This document shows, piece by piece, positions 22,412 to 32,469 of a stretch of 64,000 bases of DNA. Location: positions 401,499,399 to 401,563,398 of the forward strand of contig NC_053392.1 of assembly GCF_905171765.1 (NCBI RefSeq), written 5' to 3'. Under the pieces are notes generated by a model. It worked only from the letters and a program-made list of their open reading frames with translations, did not search any database and was not told the origin of the DNA. This DNA comes from Bufo bufo. Lineage: Eukaryota; Chordata; Amphibia; Anura; Bufonidae. Both the position numbers and the translations under genes were made by a program. Position 1 is the first letter of the stretch. Every line of letters starts with the position of its first letter.

Positions 22412-24054
22412 CAGTCAGGTCCATAAATATTGGGACATTGACACAATTCTAACATTTTTCGCTCTATACACCAGCACAATGGATTTGAAATTAAACAAAC
22501 TAGATGTGCTTTAACTGCAGACTGTCAGCTTTAATTTGAGGGTATTTACATCCAAATCAGGTGAACGGTGCAGGAATTACAACAGTTTGTATATGTGCCT
22601 CCCACTTGTTAAGGGACCAAAAGTAATGGGACAATTGTCTTCTCAGCTGTTCCATGGCCAGGTGTGTGTTATTCCCTCATTATGCCAATTACAATAAGCA
22701 GATAAAAGGTCTAGAGTTCATTTCCAGTCTGCTATTTGGATTTGGAATCTGTTGCTGTCAACTCTCAATATGAGATCCAAAGAGCTGTCACTATCAGTGA
22801 AGCAAGCGATCATTAGGCTGAAAAAACACAACAAACCCATCAGAGAGATAGCAAAAACATCAGGTGCAGCCAAAACAACAGTTTGGAACATTCTTAAAAA
22901 GAAGGAACGCACCGGTGAGCTCAGCAACACCAAAAGACCCAGAAGACGAGGGAAAACAACTGTGGTGGATGACCAAAGAATTCTTTCCCTGGTGAAGAAA
23001 ACACCCTTCACAACAGTTGGCTAGATCAAGAGCACTCTCCAGGAGGTAGGTGTATGTGTGTCAAAGTCAACAATCAGGAGAAGACTTCACCAGAGTGATT
23101 AAAGAGGGTTCACCACAAGATGGAAACCATTGGTGAGCCTCAAAAACAGGAAGGCCAGATTAGAGTTTGCCAAACGACATCTAAAAAAGCCTTCACAGTT
23201 CTGAAACAACATCCTATGGACAGATGAGACCAAGATCAACTTGTACCAGAGTGATGGGAAGAGAAGAGTATGGAGAAGGAAAGGAAATGCTTATGATGCT
23301 AAGCATACCACCTCATCAGTGAAGCATGGTGGTGGTAGTGTCATGGCATGTATGGCTGCCAATGGAACTGGTTCTCTTGTATTTATTGATGATGTGACTG
23401 CTGACAAAAGCAGCAGGATGAATTCTGAACTGTTTCGGGCAATATTATCTGCTCATAGTCAGCCAAATGCTTCAGAACTCATTGGACGGCGCTTCACAGT
23501 GCAGATGGACAATGACCCAAAGCTTACTGCAAAAGCAACCAAAGAGTTTTTTAAGGGAAAGAAGTGGAATGTTATGCAATGGCCAAGTCAATCACCTGAC
23601 TTGAATCCGATTGAGCATGCATTTCACTTGCTGAAGGCAAAACTGAAGGGAAAATGCCCCAAGAACAAGCAGGAACTGAAGACAGTTGCAGTAGAGGTAT
23701 GGCAGAGCATCACCAGGGATGAAACCCAGCGTCTGGTGATGACTATGCGTTCCAGACTTCAGGCTGTAATTGACTGCAAAGGATTTGCAACCAAGTATTA
23801 AAAAGTGAAAGTTTGATTTATGATTATTCTTCTGTCCCATTACTTTTGGTCCCTTAACAAGTGGGAGGCACATATTCAAACTGTTGTAATTCCTGCACCG
23901 TTCACCTGATTTGGATGTAAATACCCTCAAATTAAAGCTGACAGTCTGCAGTTAAAGCACATCTAGTTCGTTTCATTTCAAATCCATTGTGGTGGTGTAT
24001 AGAGCCAAAAATGTTAGAATTGTGTCGATGTCCCAATATTTATGGACCTGACTG
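22412..24054 (+). mobile_element. Tc1-like DNA transposon inserted in the Ngaro-type RNase H
   Basis: Both ends carry CAGTCAGGTCCATAAATATT and its complement, flanked by TA duplications at 22410-22411 and 24055-24056. The terminal inverted repeats extend for roughly 230 bp (through CCCTCAAATTAAAGCTGACA and GTGCCTCCCACTTGTTAAGG). Excising it with one TA rejoins the Ngaro codons, so it is younger than the host element. Total length of 1,643 bp is normal for Tc1-like transposons. Confidence 0.95.
22752..23801 (+). pseudogene. Tc1-like transposase with three nonsense codons
   Basis: A single frame of about 350 codons encodes a cut-and-paste DDE transposase. The N-terminal helix-turn-helix (KELSLSVKQAIIRL…, TTVWNILKKKE) and the GRPR-like basic hook (KRPRRRGK) are visible. 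The first catalytic Asp lies in WTDETKINLY, the second in MDNDPKLTAKAT, and the final Glu in PDLNPIEHAF, giving DD34E. Stops at 23022-23024 (TAG), 23100-23102 (TAA) and 23202-23204 (TGA) interrupt an otherwise aligned frame, with no frameshift. The catalytic residues themselves are intact. Confidence 0.93.
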
Positions 24055-24159
24055 TACCTGGTTTTCCTTGCAATTCAATTTCCACATCGTCTGTAGGCAC
24101 GTTCAGGGTAAGAAGAACATTGGCAGCCGATGCCCTTTCACGGTTAAATTTCAATTTAT

Positions 24160-25171
24160 TTTTTCAGATCATGCCAGGAGCTCGGAGAGTCTGAATCAAC
24201 CCTCCAGGGTTCGAAGCCCTGATCATGTATTAGATACATACATTTCCGTAGCCCACGGTCTCATCCGCAAGTCACTCTCGGCCAACTCAGCTAGGAACTA
24301 CCAAACCGGGTGGAACACTTTCAAACAATTCTCACGCCTTCATCCTAGGGGGGACAAGGACAAAGTCTCGTTCATCTTGGCTTTCTTGGCGTACTACCAT
24401 AAAGAGCTCAGATTGTCTCACAACACCATCAGTCTCTATCTAGAAGGCATCCAGCATCACTACATGATCAACCATCCCAGTCACATCTCCTTCTTTTCTT
24501 CCCAGGCTGTCAAGGCAGTCTTCAGAGGCATTCAGAAGCTCTCCTCACCATCCACTCCCACCAGACAGCCAGTCACAGGAGAATTATTTCAAAAGATTTC
24601 TGCCGCCCTAGATGGTAATCCTTTCGGGCCATTCAAAAGCTTGATCCTTAAGGCTGCCCTCTACCTCAGCTTTTATGGGTTCCTTAGACCAGGGGAGTTC
24701 TGCTGCACCTCAGCTCAACATCTAGGCCCAGCAATCAGCCAGCTCCACCATAGACTCGATCACTTCATTTTCCTCCTACCCACCTCGAAAGCCTCCCAGG
24801 TCGGTCCGCCGGTTCAGGTCGAGTATTTCAAAACCTTCAATCCCTGGTGCCCAGTGGCAGTGTTAAACCGACTGCTCTCCTCTCTCGGTGATAGAACTCA
24901 CGACAGTCCCCTGCTGCCATTTCCCGTGCTCTCACTCTCTTCTGCACAATTCATCAAACACATCCGCTCTCTAGCTTCAGGTCTAGGGTTCCACACTGCC
25001 TCCATATCCGGGCACTCCTTCCGGATCAGTGCCGCATCCGCGGCATCCAAACACGGCGTCCCAGCTCATATTATACGTAAAATGGGACGGTGGCAATCTT
25101 CGTGTTTTTCCCGCTACATTCCACATCCGCAGGTCAAGATCGCCAAAGCTTTCTCAAACTTGGTCCTGTAA
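24160..25171 (+). CDS. Ngaro-type tyrosine recombinase
   Basis: The open frame continues without stops to TAA-type termination at 25169-25171. The protein should join element DNA circles to the target by tyrosine-recombinase chemistry. Expected residues are visible: Arg in YGFLRPGEF, His and Arg in SGHSFRISAASAA, and the nucleophilic Tyr in CFSRYIPHP. An N-terminal SAM-like DNA-binding region (ARNYQTGWNTFKQF… through LEGIQHHY) precedes the catalytic part. The exact start is unclear because the frame is open back through the Tc1 junction. I place it where Ngaro similarity begins. It is the only Ngaro gene here with no visible lesion. Confidence 0.85.
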
Positions 25172-25207
25172 ATCTATTATTTAATAAACTGCCTAAATTC
25201 ATGTTTT

Positions 25208-25600
25208 GCCCTTTTTTCTTGGCTTACCCGCGTACATGGCTAAAGGCACACCACTAGCCAATTTAGGTACAATAGTAATTAGTTATCTCACCTTCGTCCA
25301 GGGTTCGTCCCGGAGCCTTGACCACAAATACAGCAGGCTGGATCCCAGCCTGCATTTGTGGGAGGGGCATAGGGTATTTACTTGCCGAGCGGTCTCTCCA
25401 GGCACGTCGGCATCACGGTGCCCCACCCTACCCTCCCTCATTTACAATCCCACTCCAAGCTCAGACTCCTTAGGGTTTGCCCCCTTTTCTTGGCTTACCC
25501 GCGTACATGGCTAAAGGCACACCACTAGCCAATTTAGGTACAATAGTAATTAGTTATCTCACCTTCGTCCAGTGCTCCTCCCGGAGCCTTAACCACAAAT
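25208..25600 (+). repeat. Split direct repeats B1–A2–B2 at the Ngaro 3' end
   Basis: CTTGGCTTACCCGCGTACAT through ACCACAAAT occurs twice (about 25208-25330 and 25475-25600) and brackets the A2 copy at 25331-25421. This is the Ngaro 3' signature. Short open frames here are duplicated because the DNA is. Confidence 0.85.
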
Positions 25601-25606
25601 ATATAT

Positions 25607-26118
25607 TGTTGGGGATCAGCTCTCTTTCAGGGGTCATTCTCACAGATATCTTCAGGACACCAAGTTTAAGATCCAAACACGGTGCTTTATTGCGGCACAT
25701 CCGCATAAACATAAACAATAATACAAAATAATAAACACTCGCCTGGCTGGGCTCTAACTAATCAAACAGATCCCTGACTCACCTAAGTCCCTGTTCACAC
25801 CCTGTGAACACGTGCGGCTTTCTGAGCCAATGTCCCACAGCCTCCTGGCTGTACAGAGCACAGTACGCCCACTGTCTCCAGTCCAGTGTCTCTTGGGGAA
25901 TCGTGGTCTCTAAGCCCTCCTGGCTTGGACCACACTGACAGAGCCTCCAGGCCTCTGTCCACAGGTAACACACTCCCCCCTTGCTGACACCCTGGGAGGT
26001 GCTTTGTGCCAGCCTGATTACTTCCAGCTGGTCTTGCCTGTGGTGGAATAGGGGTGTGGACTGAACTATCCACCCCTTCCTTGCCTCTACCCTGCGTGAG
26101 ACCTGTCACTGTCTCACA
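25607..26118 (-). repeat. 3' LTR of the chimeric LTR element
   Basis: On the plus strand it begins TGTTGGGGATCAGC and ends GTCTCACA. It pairs with the other LTR at equal length, with roughly a dozen substitutions seen by eye. Confidence 0.9.
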
Positions 26119-26266
26119 TACCCCCACCTTTGTTCAAGCCCGTGAGGGTGAACACCTGCATAACCACGGGAGGCTGGTGAGAGGGCATCCACCTGGCCTG
26201 GACGTGGGGAACAGCCACCCACCCTGCGCTTTGGCTGCTCCCAATAAGAACCGGCCCAGATTGGCT

Positions 26267-27526
26267 TTACAGCCACACTAAGTAACACAGAAAATTACCG
26301 GTTCTTATTTCACCGAGGCCCGGAACCTCGGTGACACGTACCTTCCCTTTGTTCTGCCAGACCCACGCCAGCAGAGCTTGGTTTATCACCAAAACTAACA
26401 TCTTGCCCAGTCTAAACTGCCTAAAGGCCTCATGTGCCCATCTCATGGCCAGGTACTTTTTTTCTACTCTTCCGCGGGTGATAATGATGCGCTCTCGCAC
26501 TCTTTGATCTCCCTCTCTTTTTTGATCCTCTGGCTCCTGCACATGCGCCTCATGTCCTTTCTTGGACTGCTGCAGCTCTTGACTGAACTGTTCCCAGTCA
26601 TGGTCCTGTCCCGACACTTTCTCCTTTGCTTTGCAGGGCTCCTTCAGCAGAGCATGCCTGCCCCTGTTTGCTTCTTTTACGTGCATCTGAGTCACTTCTT
26701 CCTTCTTTCCAGCAGTAGTTACCCCAGCTATGGTGGCAGTTTCAGAGACCTCTGCTTTTTTAGTGGCTTTTTCCACTGTGGCTGCCGCTCCCTTTGTCTT
26801 AGCTTTGGTCTCTGCAGCACCTGGGGACTTCATGTCAACCAACACATCGGCCTTAACTTCTTCAGCCTTTGTCTTCTCGGAGTCTCCAGTTTCTTTGAGA
26901 GCCTTCTCAGACATGGCACCATACGCTTGCCCTCTTAACCCCTCCCCCTCTTTCTCATCGAGGCAGGAGGCACCGGGGTCTTCAGCATACTCCTCATCTT
27001 CTGGTGTTTTCTCCAGAAGCTCACCCAGGACACTGGTCTCCTTTTGGGGAGGAGTCAGGAGAGACAGCCCATCGTAATAGCCCGGATCCAAAAACGGATC
27101 GTTCACCTCCTTGTACTTCTTCCCCAGCAGGTTGCTGGCTATTTGGAAGGCCTTGTAGGCAGAGGGGACGTCTTCCCGGCCTGGGCTACACTCTACCACG
27201 GGTCTGTGGTCTTCGGCATCCACATCAGCCCCATCAACTGGTTCAGCAGAAGCATCTTCCATCTTCTCTGCCACAGCCAGCACCGCAGTGCCACCATCTC
27301 TAGACCCATTCTTAATAGGCTCTAACTTAGACTTCTCCAACTCATAGACGTTCTTCCCGACGTCATCTTGCTTTTCCAGACTCTCAAATTCAGCATGCTC
27401 TTCAAGCGCTTCTTCTAGCCAAGGAGAGGGCCTTGGACTCTTTCCCCTGAGCATCAGCCTCCGCTCGATCACGTTCTTCGGCATACCGAGCCGATATGTA
27501 TTTCTCTTCAGCCAGGAGCTGGCCAA
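26267..27526 (-). pseudogene. Chimeric LTR-element frame: myosin-tail end, acidic region, RNase H remnant
   Basis: The 419-codon frame is open but composite. Residues 37-68 ([12 protein letters not shown], then DDVGKNVYELEKSK) match the conserved tail of non-muscle myosin II heavy chains. They continue, after a small frame-changing deletion, from the end of the next frame. Residues about 70-350 are rich in Glu, Lys, Ala and Asp with no recognised domain. Residues 354-395 (VEKKYLAMRWAHEAF, then LVLVINQALLAWVWQNKG) resemble the RNase H of Ty3-type elements, with the usual TDH reading as INQ. The first 36 residues are out of frame relative to myosin, so the nominal start is probably not genuine. 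Confidence 0.75.
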
Positions 27527-28697
27527 ACTTCTGTTCCTTCTCTATCGTATCTAGGGACTGTGTGGAGAGAGAGAAATCATCTTCCTGATTGCAGCTGTAC
27601 TGACAGGTCAGGTCATCTACCGCTGCCTGAATATGGGTCTCAGACACTAGGCTGGCATCTCCCCACTCAACTCTAGTCACGTCAGGTACAATTATTGTCT
27701 GGTTGCTACCCGTAACTACGTCAATTTGGCAAGACCTCGACATGGCAGCCTCTCTCTCTGAGTTGCTATCGGCCACGGCACATGCGTCACTTATATTACT
27801 TGTGTCATCATTATCAGTTCTGACCTCTAGGGGCACCGATGCGCTAATCCCCACATTGGACACATCCCCAGCAACCATAAAACCCTGTGGGTACTGCATA
27901 TCCACCTCTGGTATGTGTGGTACACCCTCTGGGCTCACAACATTAACCAGCATTTTTGTATTACATATATTTTTATCAGGAGGGGGAACTTCTCTCCTGA
28001 TCACATCCTGAAAGGGAAAAGGCATGTCATCATCATATACTTCACATGACCTCACATTTTCATTTTTCACTTCAACTACATCACTTTTTTCAATGGTCCT
28101 TTCCCTTACAGTTTCACTTAAAGGGACAGTTTTTGCACTCTCTGCAGAAGTGTCTCCATTACTCCACAACTCCCAGCAGAAGGGAAAATTACACCCCAAC
28201 ACTCCCTCATGCATGAGCGTATCTGTAACATCAACTTCATAAGTCCCTGTTCTCATTGGAGTCTCACGCTCAGTCAAAATCAGCGGATAGTCCTTATCCG
28301 CACGACTGTCCAGCACCTTTATTATTTTCCAAGTCTCAGGTTCCAATATTGTGCTACCTCTTACCCGGGCTAGCATGGGATCCCGGATCCTTGTCATCCC
28401 ATGTCTAGCCTTGATTCCGGGCATTTTGGGTAACACAAGAACATTCTCCCCTGCAGATTCCTGCAAGGGAGCAATCACAACAAGCTTACCTGCCTGTTCA
28501 GACACTGGTTTTTCCATGTTATCACACATTTTCGCAATAGTTTCTTGCCTCCGCGACTTATCACCTACCGGACCGACAGGTATCAACTGCCGCCGGCTCA
28601 CTGTCACTGGGTCTGCCACATAATCAATAACAGGAACAATCTTACCCAGTGATGTCACAGGTTTAGCAGTCACGGGAGCCAAGGATACTCCAGCCAC
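27402..28697 (-). pseudogene. Chimeric LTR-element frame: protease remnant and captured myosin-tail segment
   Basis: The 431-codon frame is open. Residues about 150-178 ([11 protein letters not shown]… then [12 protein letters not shown]) resemble the end of the aspartic protease of related Ty3 elements, where GRDFP and LW are typical. The DSG active-site triad is not seen. Residues about 386-427 contain [28 protein letters not shown] and KESKALSLA. These are near-identical in order and spacing to the coiled-coil tail of vertebrate non-muscle myosin II heavy chains (MYH9/MYH10 group). The match continues in the downstream frame. The middle of the frame is acidic and unrecognised. Confidence 0.75.
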
Positions 28698-28876
28698 AGA
28701 ATATGAGCCACTTGCTCCGCTCTATAACTGCTGGACAGCCGCATGCTGTTGTGGTTGGTCGCCCTTAGCAACCGCCTCGCAGATCCTCGGCACATCCTTT
28801 CTAGGACTCTGTCTCCACTGGTAGGGAACACTCGACTTTCTGAGAGCTGAACCACTCTCCCCCTCTTTATCTTCCT

Positions 28877-29182
28877 TTATCTTCCCTTGGCAACGGCATA
28901 TCTTTGCTTTTTCTCCGGCGTTCCCGGTACACTGCCGACCTCGTGGAACTTTGCGCAGGGTCCATACAGTGTTGAGGATCCTCTATTCAGGGCTAGCTGC
29001 AGCTGCGCCTCCAGAGCCTCTCGCTCAGCATCAAATTTTGCCAACTCACTTGGGGTACAACCCATCTGTTTGACCAGTATTTCCTGCCGTTTAATCTCCC
29101 ACGTCCATCGGACGTATTCTTCCCTGAGACCCATGGCAACAAACAGTCTCGTAGCAGGAAAAACTTTCAGCAGCAAGTCCAC
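28877..29182 (-). pseudogene. Gag N-terminal remnant of the chimeric LTR element
   Basis: A 101-codon frame starting MDLLLKVFPATRL, with a charged helical stretch containing AEREALEAQLQLALNRG. Its position just inside the 5' side of the element suits the start of gag. I recognise no named domain, so the gag label comes from position and composition. Confidence 0.45.
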
Positions 29183-29406
29183 TTTTGCTGGGCTACTGGC
29201 CCTTTAGTTCACTGCAGTTTTACTTGCTCTACAGCAAAATAGTCCACAAAAGCATGAGCAGCACCTGCTCTACCGAACAAACAGGCTTCCGGCCCTTTAA
29301 CTCCAGCACAGCAGGATTCAGCAGCACCTGCTCTTTCTCTTCATTGCCCCTAGCAACCGACCGTTGCCCTTCTCTCAAGGACAACTTGCCTGCATCCGAC
29401 ACCAAT

Positions 29407-29786
29407 TAGAAACATAGAATGTGTCGGCAGATAAGAACCATTTGGCCCATCTAATCTGCCCAATATACTAAATACTATGGATAGCCCCTGGCTTTATCTT
29501 ATATGAAGGATGGCCTTATGCCTATCCCATGCATGCTTAAACTCCTCCACTGTATTTGCAGCTGCCACTTCTGCAGGAAGGCTATTCCATGCATCCACTA
29601 CTCTCTCAGTAAAGTAATACTTCCTGATATTACTTTTAAACCTTTGCCGCTCTAATTTAAAACTGTGTCCTCTTGTAGCAGTTTTTCTTCTTTTAAATAT
29701 TCTTTCCTCTTTTACCTTGTTGATTCCCTTTATGTATTTAAAAGTTTCTATCATATCCCCTCTGTCTCGTCTTTCTTCCAAGAAAT
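29407..29786 (-). pseudogene. CR1-like LINE ORF2 C-terminus and 3' tail
   Basis: The minus strand encodes ERRDRGDMIETFKYIKG, then RGHSFKLERQRFKSNIRKYY and RVVDAWNSLPAEVAAANTV. This is the familiar C-terminal block of CR1/Rex1-type LINE RT proteins, and a short 3' region follows. It stops exactly at the LTR boundary, so the LTR element and this fragment share a breakpoint. The copy is 5'-truncated to the last ~100 codons. Confidence 0.75.
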
Positions 29787-30298
29787 TGTAGGGGATCAGC
29801 TCTCTTTCAGGGGTCATTCTCACATATATCTTCAGGACACCAAGTTTAAGATCCAAACACGGTACTTTATTGCGGCACATCCGCATAAACATAAACAATA
29901 ATACAAAATAATAAACACTCGCCCGGCTGGGCTCTAACTAAACAAACAGATCCCTGATTCACCTAAGTCCCTGTTCACACCCTGTGAACACATGCGGCTT
30001 TCTGAGCCAATGTCCCACAGCCTCCTGGCTGTACAGAGCACAGTACGCCCACTGTCTCCAGTCCAGTGTCTCTTGGGGAATCGTGGTCTCTCAGCCCTCC
30101 TGGCTTGGACCAAACTGACAGAGCCTCCAGGCCTCTGTCCACAGGTAACACACTCCCCCCTTGCTGACACCCTGGGAGGTGCTTTGTGCCAGCCTGATTA
30201 CTTCCAGCTGGTCTCGCCTGTGGTGAAATAGGGGTGTGGACCGAACTATCCACCCCTTCCTTGCCTCTACCCTGCGTGAGACCTGTCACTGTCTCACA
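29787..30298 (-). repeat. 5' LTR of the chimeric LTR element
   Basis: Begins TGTAGGGGATCAGC and ends GTCTCACA on the plus strand, followed by (AT)n. It is equal in length to its partner. No tRNA primer-binding site follows on the minus strand because CR1-like sequence adjoins directly. Confidence 0.9.
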
Positions 30299-30315
30299 AT
30301 ATATATATATATATA

Positions 30316-30837
30316 TTCTAGGAAGGTACCTGGAATCATCGTGGATGGAAGGTATGTGTCACCGAGGTTCCTGGCTTCGGTGAAGTAAGAGCCGTTATTT
30401 TATGTGTCAGCAGCAGCTATTGCTAATTGACACCTTGAGATTTAACATGGCTGTCATAGCTGATCCGGGGCGGCTCTTACTGGGAGTAGTCAAAGTGCTG
30501 GGGGGGTGACTACTCCCCATGTTCCAGGCCGGGTTTTCCCAGGCATAAAAATCAGCCAGCACTGCCAGGTGGGTGGATTTACCTCCCTCTGACAGTGGAG
30601 CTCAGGAATCTGTGTGCTGTGAACTGAGGGCTGTGCTGGGATTTGAGGTTTGAGCCAGGCTGGAGGACTTAGGCCCCTCTAAAGGCGAACAGGCCACCTA
30701 TGGCGTTTTGTGATACACCTTATCTGCATTTTGTTATACACTAATGTGTGAATAAACACCGCTGTTTGATTCAAGAACTGTGTACTTTGCCTCTATACTG
30801 CATCCACTAGTCCTAACTACCAGAGTGAATCCCCACA
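30316..30837 (+). repeat. 5' LTR of the Gmr1-like element
   Basis: Related to 35067 onward. It contains GGCATAAAAATC (possible TATA region) near 30543 and AATAAA at 30751-30756. It ends CCCCACA, and the next bases ATTGGTGGAGGATGC look like the primer-binding site. The first two bases have decayed from TG. Confidence 0.8.
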
Positions 30838-30966
30838 ATTGGTGGAGGATGCAGCGAGCGCAGTGAGACTGGCATGAACGCCAATATATTTTTGGGTTTG
30901 CATTTTTGGGCACAGTTGTATGTCGTACATCAAACCAACTGTATTTCAACCTGTGCCCCACGAAAA

Positions 30967-31610
30967 ATGGAGGATGTTGTGAAGGCCCTCATGGAGGCTA
31001 ATTTGCAGCAGCGACTGTCCAACCTGCACCAACAGGAGGCTAATAAGCAACAGCAAGAGATTAACTAGTTGCTGCTAAAACACGTGATGGCTTTGCAGAC
31101 AGCAGGAGCAACCCCAAGCATCCACGATGCCTGGAAAGCAGAGTCAGTGCAGCGATTCCTAAGATGACACCCGCAGACGACATTGAAACCTACCTGGCGA
31201 TGTACAAGAAAGTGGCCACAAGAGAAAAGCTGCCCCGAGACCAGTGGGCTGAGGTCGTCGCACCTTTCCTGGCATCAGAGTCCCAGCGAGTGTATTTCGA
31301 CTTGCCGGACGATCAAGCGGCCGACTATCCGAAGGTAAAGAGTGGGATTTTGGCAAGACTGGGGGGGGATGTTTTGGTCTGGGCCCAGCGGGTACATCAG
31401 TGGGGGTTTAAGGCGGCTGAGCCCGCGAGACCCCAGTATTATGACTTACTCCACCTATTGCAAAAGTGGCTACAGCCTGATGTGCTGAGTCCCACGGCTA
31501 TGCTGGATAAACTATTGGCTGACATATTCTGGAGGGTGCTGCCACCCCCTCTTCAGCACTTGATCGGCCAGGTATCTGCTGGAAATGGTGGACCTGGTGG
31601 AATGCTATGA
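30967..31610 (+). pseudogene. Gmr1-like gag with SCAN-like capsid region
   Basis: Starts MEDVVKALMEANLQQRL with a Gln-rich helix, is cut by a TAG at 31066-31068, and shifts frame before 31164. The main part (DIETYLAMYKKVA…, EVVAPFLASESQRVYFDL, HLLQKWLQPDVLSPTAML) has the order and spacing of a SCAN/capsid fold: a leucine-rich helix, the FL-E-Q-Y block, then W-LQP. It lies directly before a CCHC knuckle in an overlapping frame. Gag here would form the particle shell. The C-terminus is lost to a frame change. Confidence 0.7.
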
Positions 31611-32160
31611 GGCCACCAAGAATCTCAAGGGTGGTTCTTTTGGGAGGAGGGCAGGGAAACTCCAGAACTCCCCACCCCAGCCCCAATGGTATGAGCCAAT
31701 GAAACCCCCCCTGGAGGTTCCCCCTATGGGTCAGACCCAGTTAATCTGCTGGCGGTGTCAGGAACCTGGCCACACCAGGGCTGAGTGTCCTCATCGGGTT
31801 GAGCCCATGGACACTAATTGTGGTTACCGACAATCACTATATGCTAGGAAACTGTGTGCCACAGGTAACCCGGAGGCTCTAGACCACTTGTGCCAGGTGG
31901 AAGTGGGAGACACTCAAGTGGAGGCGCTGCTGGACTCAGGGAGCTACCCTGGTGCAGTCCGCTGAGTATACTGGCCGGAAAGTTGGGGTGATGTGCATTC
32001 ACGGAGACTACCGTGGCTGGAAGGTGGACCTACGAATCGCCACAAATCTCCACTATGAACTCATATTAGGGAGAGATTTTCCAGGTTTCCCTGTCCTATG
32101 GCCGGTTGTGAGAGTTAAGGATAACCCTGAGACAGGAATAAGCCCAGGAGATTGGCCTTG
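31585..32160 (+). pseudogene. Gmr1-like nucleocapsid knuckle and aspartic protease
   Basis: One frame carries CWRCQEPGHTRAECPH (CCHC knuckle). It is followed by QVEVGDTQVEALLDSGS, where DSG is the protease active site. A one-base shift just after it moves to the second frame with CIHGDYRGWKVDL and YELILGRDFPGFPVLW, the flap and C-terminal parts of a Ty3-type protease. All protease landmarks are present but are divided by the frameshift. Confidence 0.75.
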
Positions 32161-32469
32161 TTCAGGGGGACGGCCAGAACCCTGGGAACCTGAAGCCGAA
32201 GGGCCAGCAGTAGGGGTGACCGACACTTCGGTGGAAGAGGGGGAGATAACCCTGCGTAGGGCAATAGTGGGAGACGTGAAGGAGTTGCCACCGGGTCCTG
32301 GGTTGGCAGACCTCAACGCCTCCGGAGAGAATTTCGGTACAGCCCAACGCCGAGACCCAACCCTATCCCGGGCCTGGGAGAATGTGGTAATACTTGATGT
32401 TGTACCCCAACAACCTGTGGCCGACCTGCCAAACCACTAGCCCCCAGCACCTGGTCCGCAGTCCCTTAG

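Larger units (their letters stand above)
17229..25600 (+). mobile_element. Ngaro-type (DIRS order) tyrosine-recombinase retrotransposon, interrupted by Tc1
   Basis: The ends are split direct repeats in the order A1 – internal genes – B1 – A2 – B2, the arrangement known from Ngaro and PAT-like elements. A1 is at 17229-17319 and its copy A2 at 25331-25421. B1 is at about 25208-25330 and its copy B2 at about 25475-25600. Internal genes in order are gag, RT-RNase H and a tyrosine recombinase. Such elements replicate through RNA but insert by site-specific-type recombination and leave no target duplication. A Tc1-like transposon splits the RNase H region. Stops in gag and RT show that this copy is not autonomous. 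Confidence 0.85.
25607..30298 (-). mobile_element. Chimeric, probably non-autonomous LTR element carrying a myosin heavy-chain fragment
   Basis: Two 512-bp LTRs bound a 3.67-kb interior. Its coding stretches run on the minus strand, so the right-hand LTR is the 5' one. A polypurine tract (AAAGGTGGGGGTA on the minus strand) abuts the left, 3' LTR as expected. The interior keeps short remnants of Ty3-type gag, protease and RNase H but lacks recognisable RT catalytic and integrase cores. Between the protease and RNase H remnants lie a myosin-tail fragment and an acidic region I do not recognise. A CR1-like LINE piece sits where the primer-binding site should be. The element lies in an AT tract. 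Confidence 0.8.

Noticed and set aside
23987..24160. Start of the recombinase at an ATG inside the Tc1-like right end
   Set aside because: The first codons are transposon terminal repeat. The frame is open there only by chance.
26119..29786. A genuine host myosin gene
   Set aside because: Only a short tail segment is present, with a frame change and an internal loss. It is bounded by LTRs and flanked by retroelement protease and RNase H remnants.
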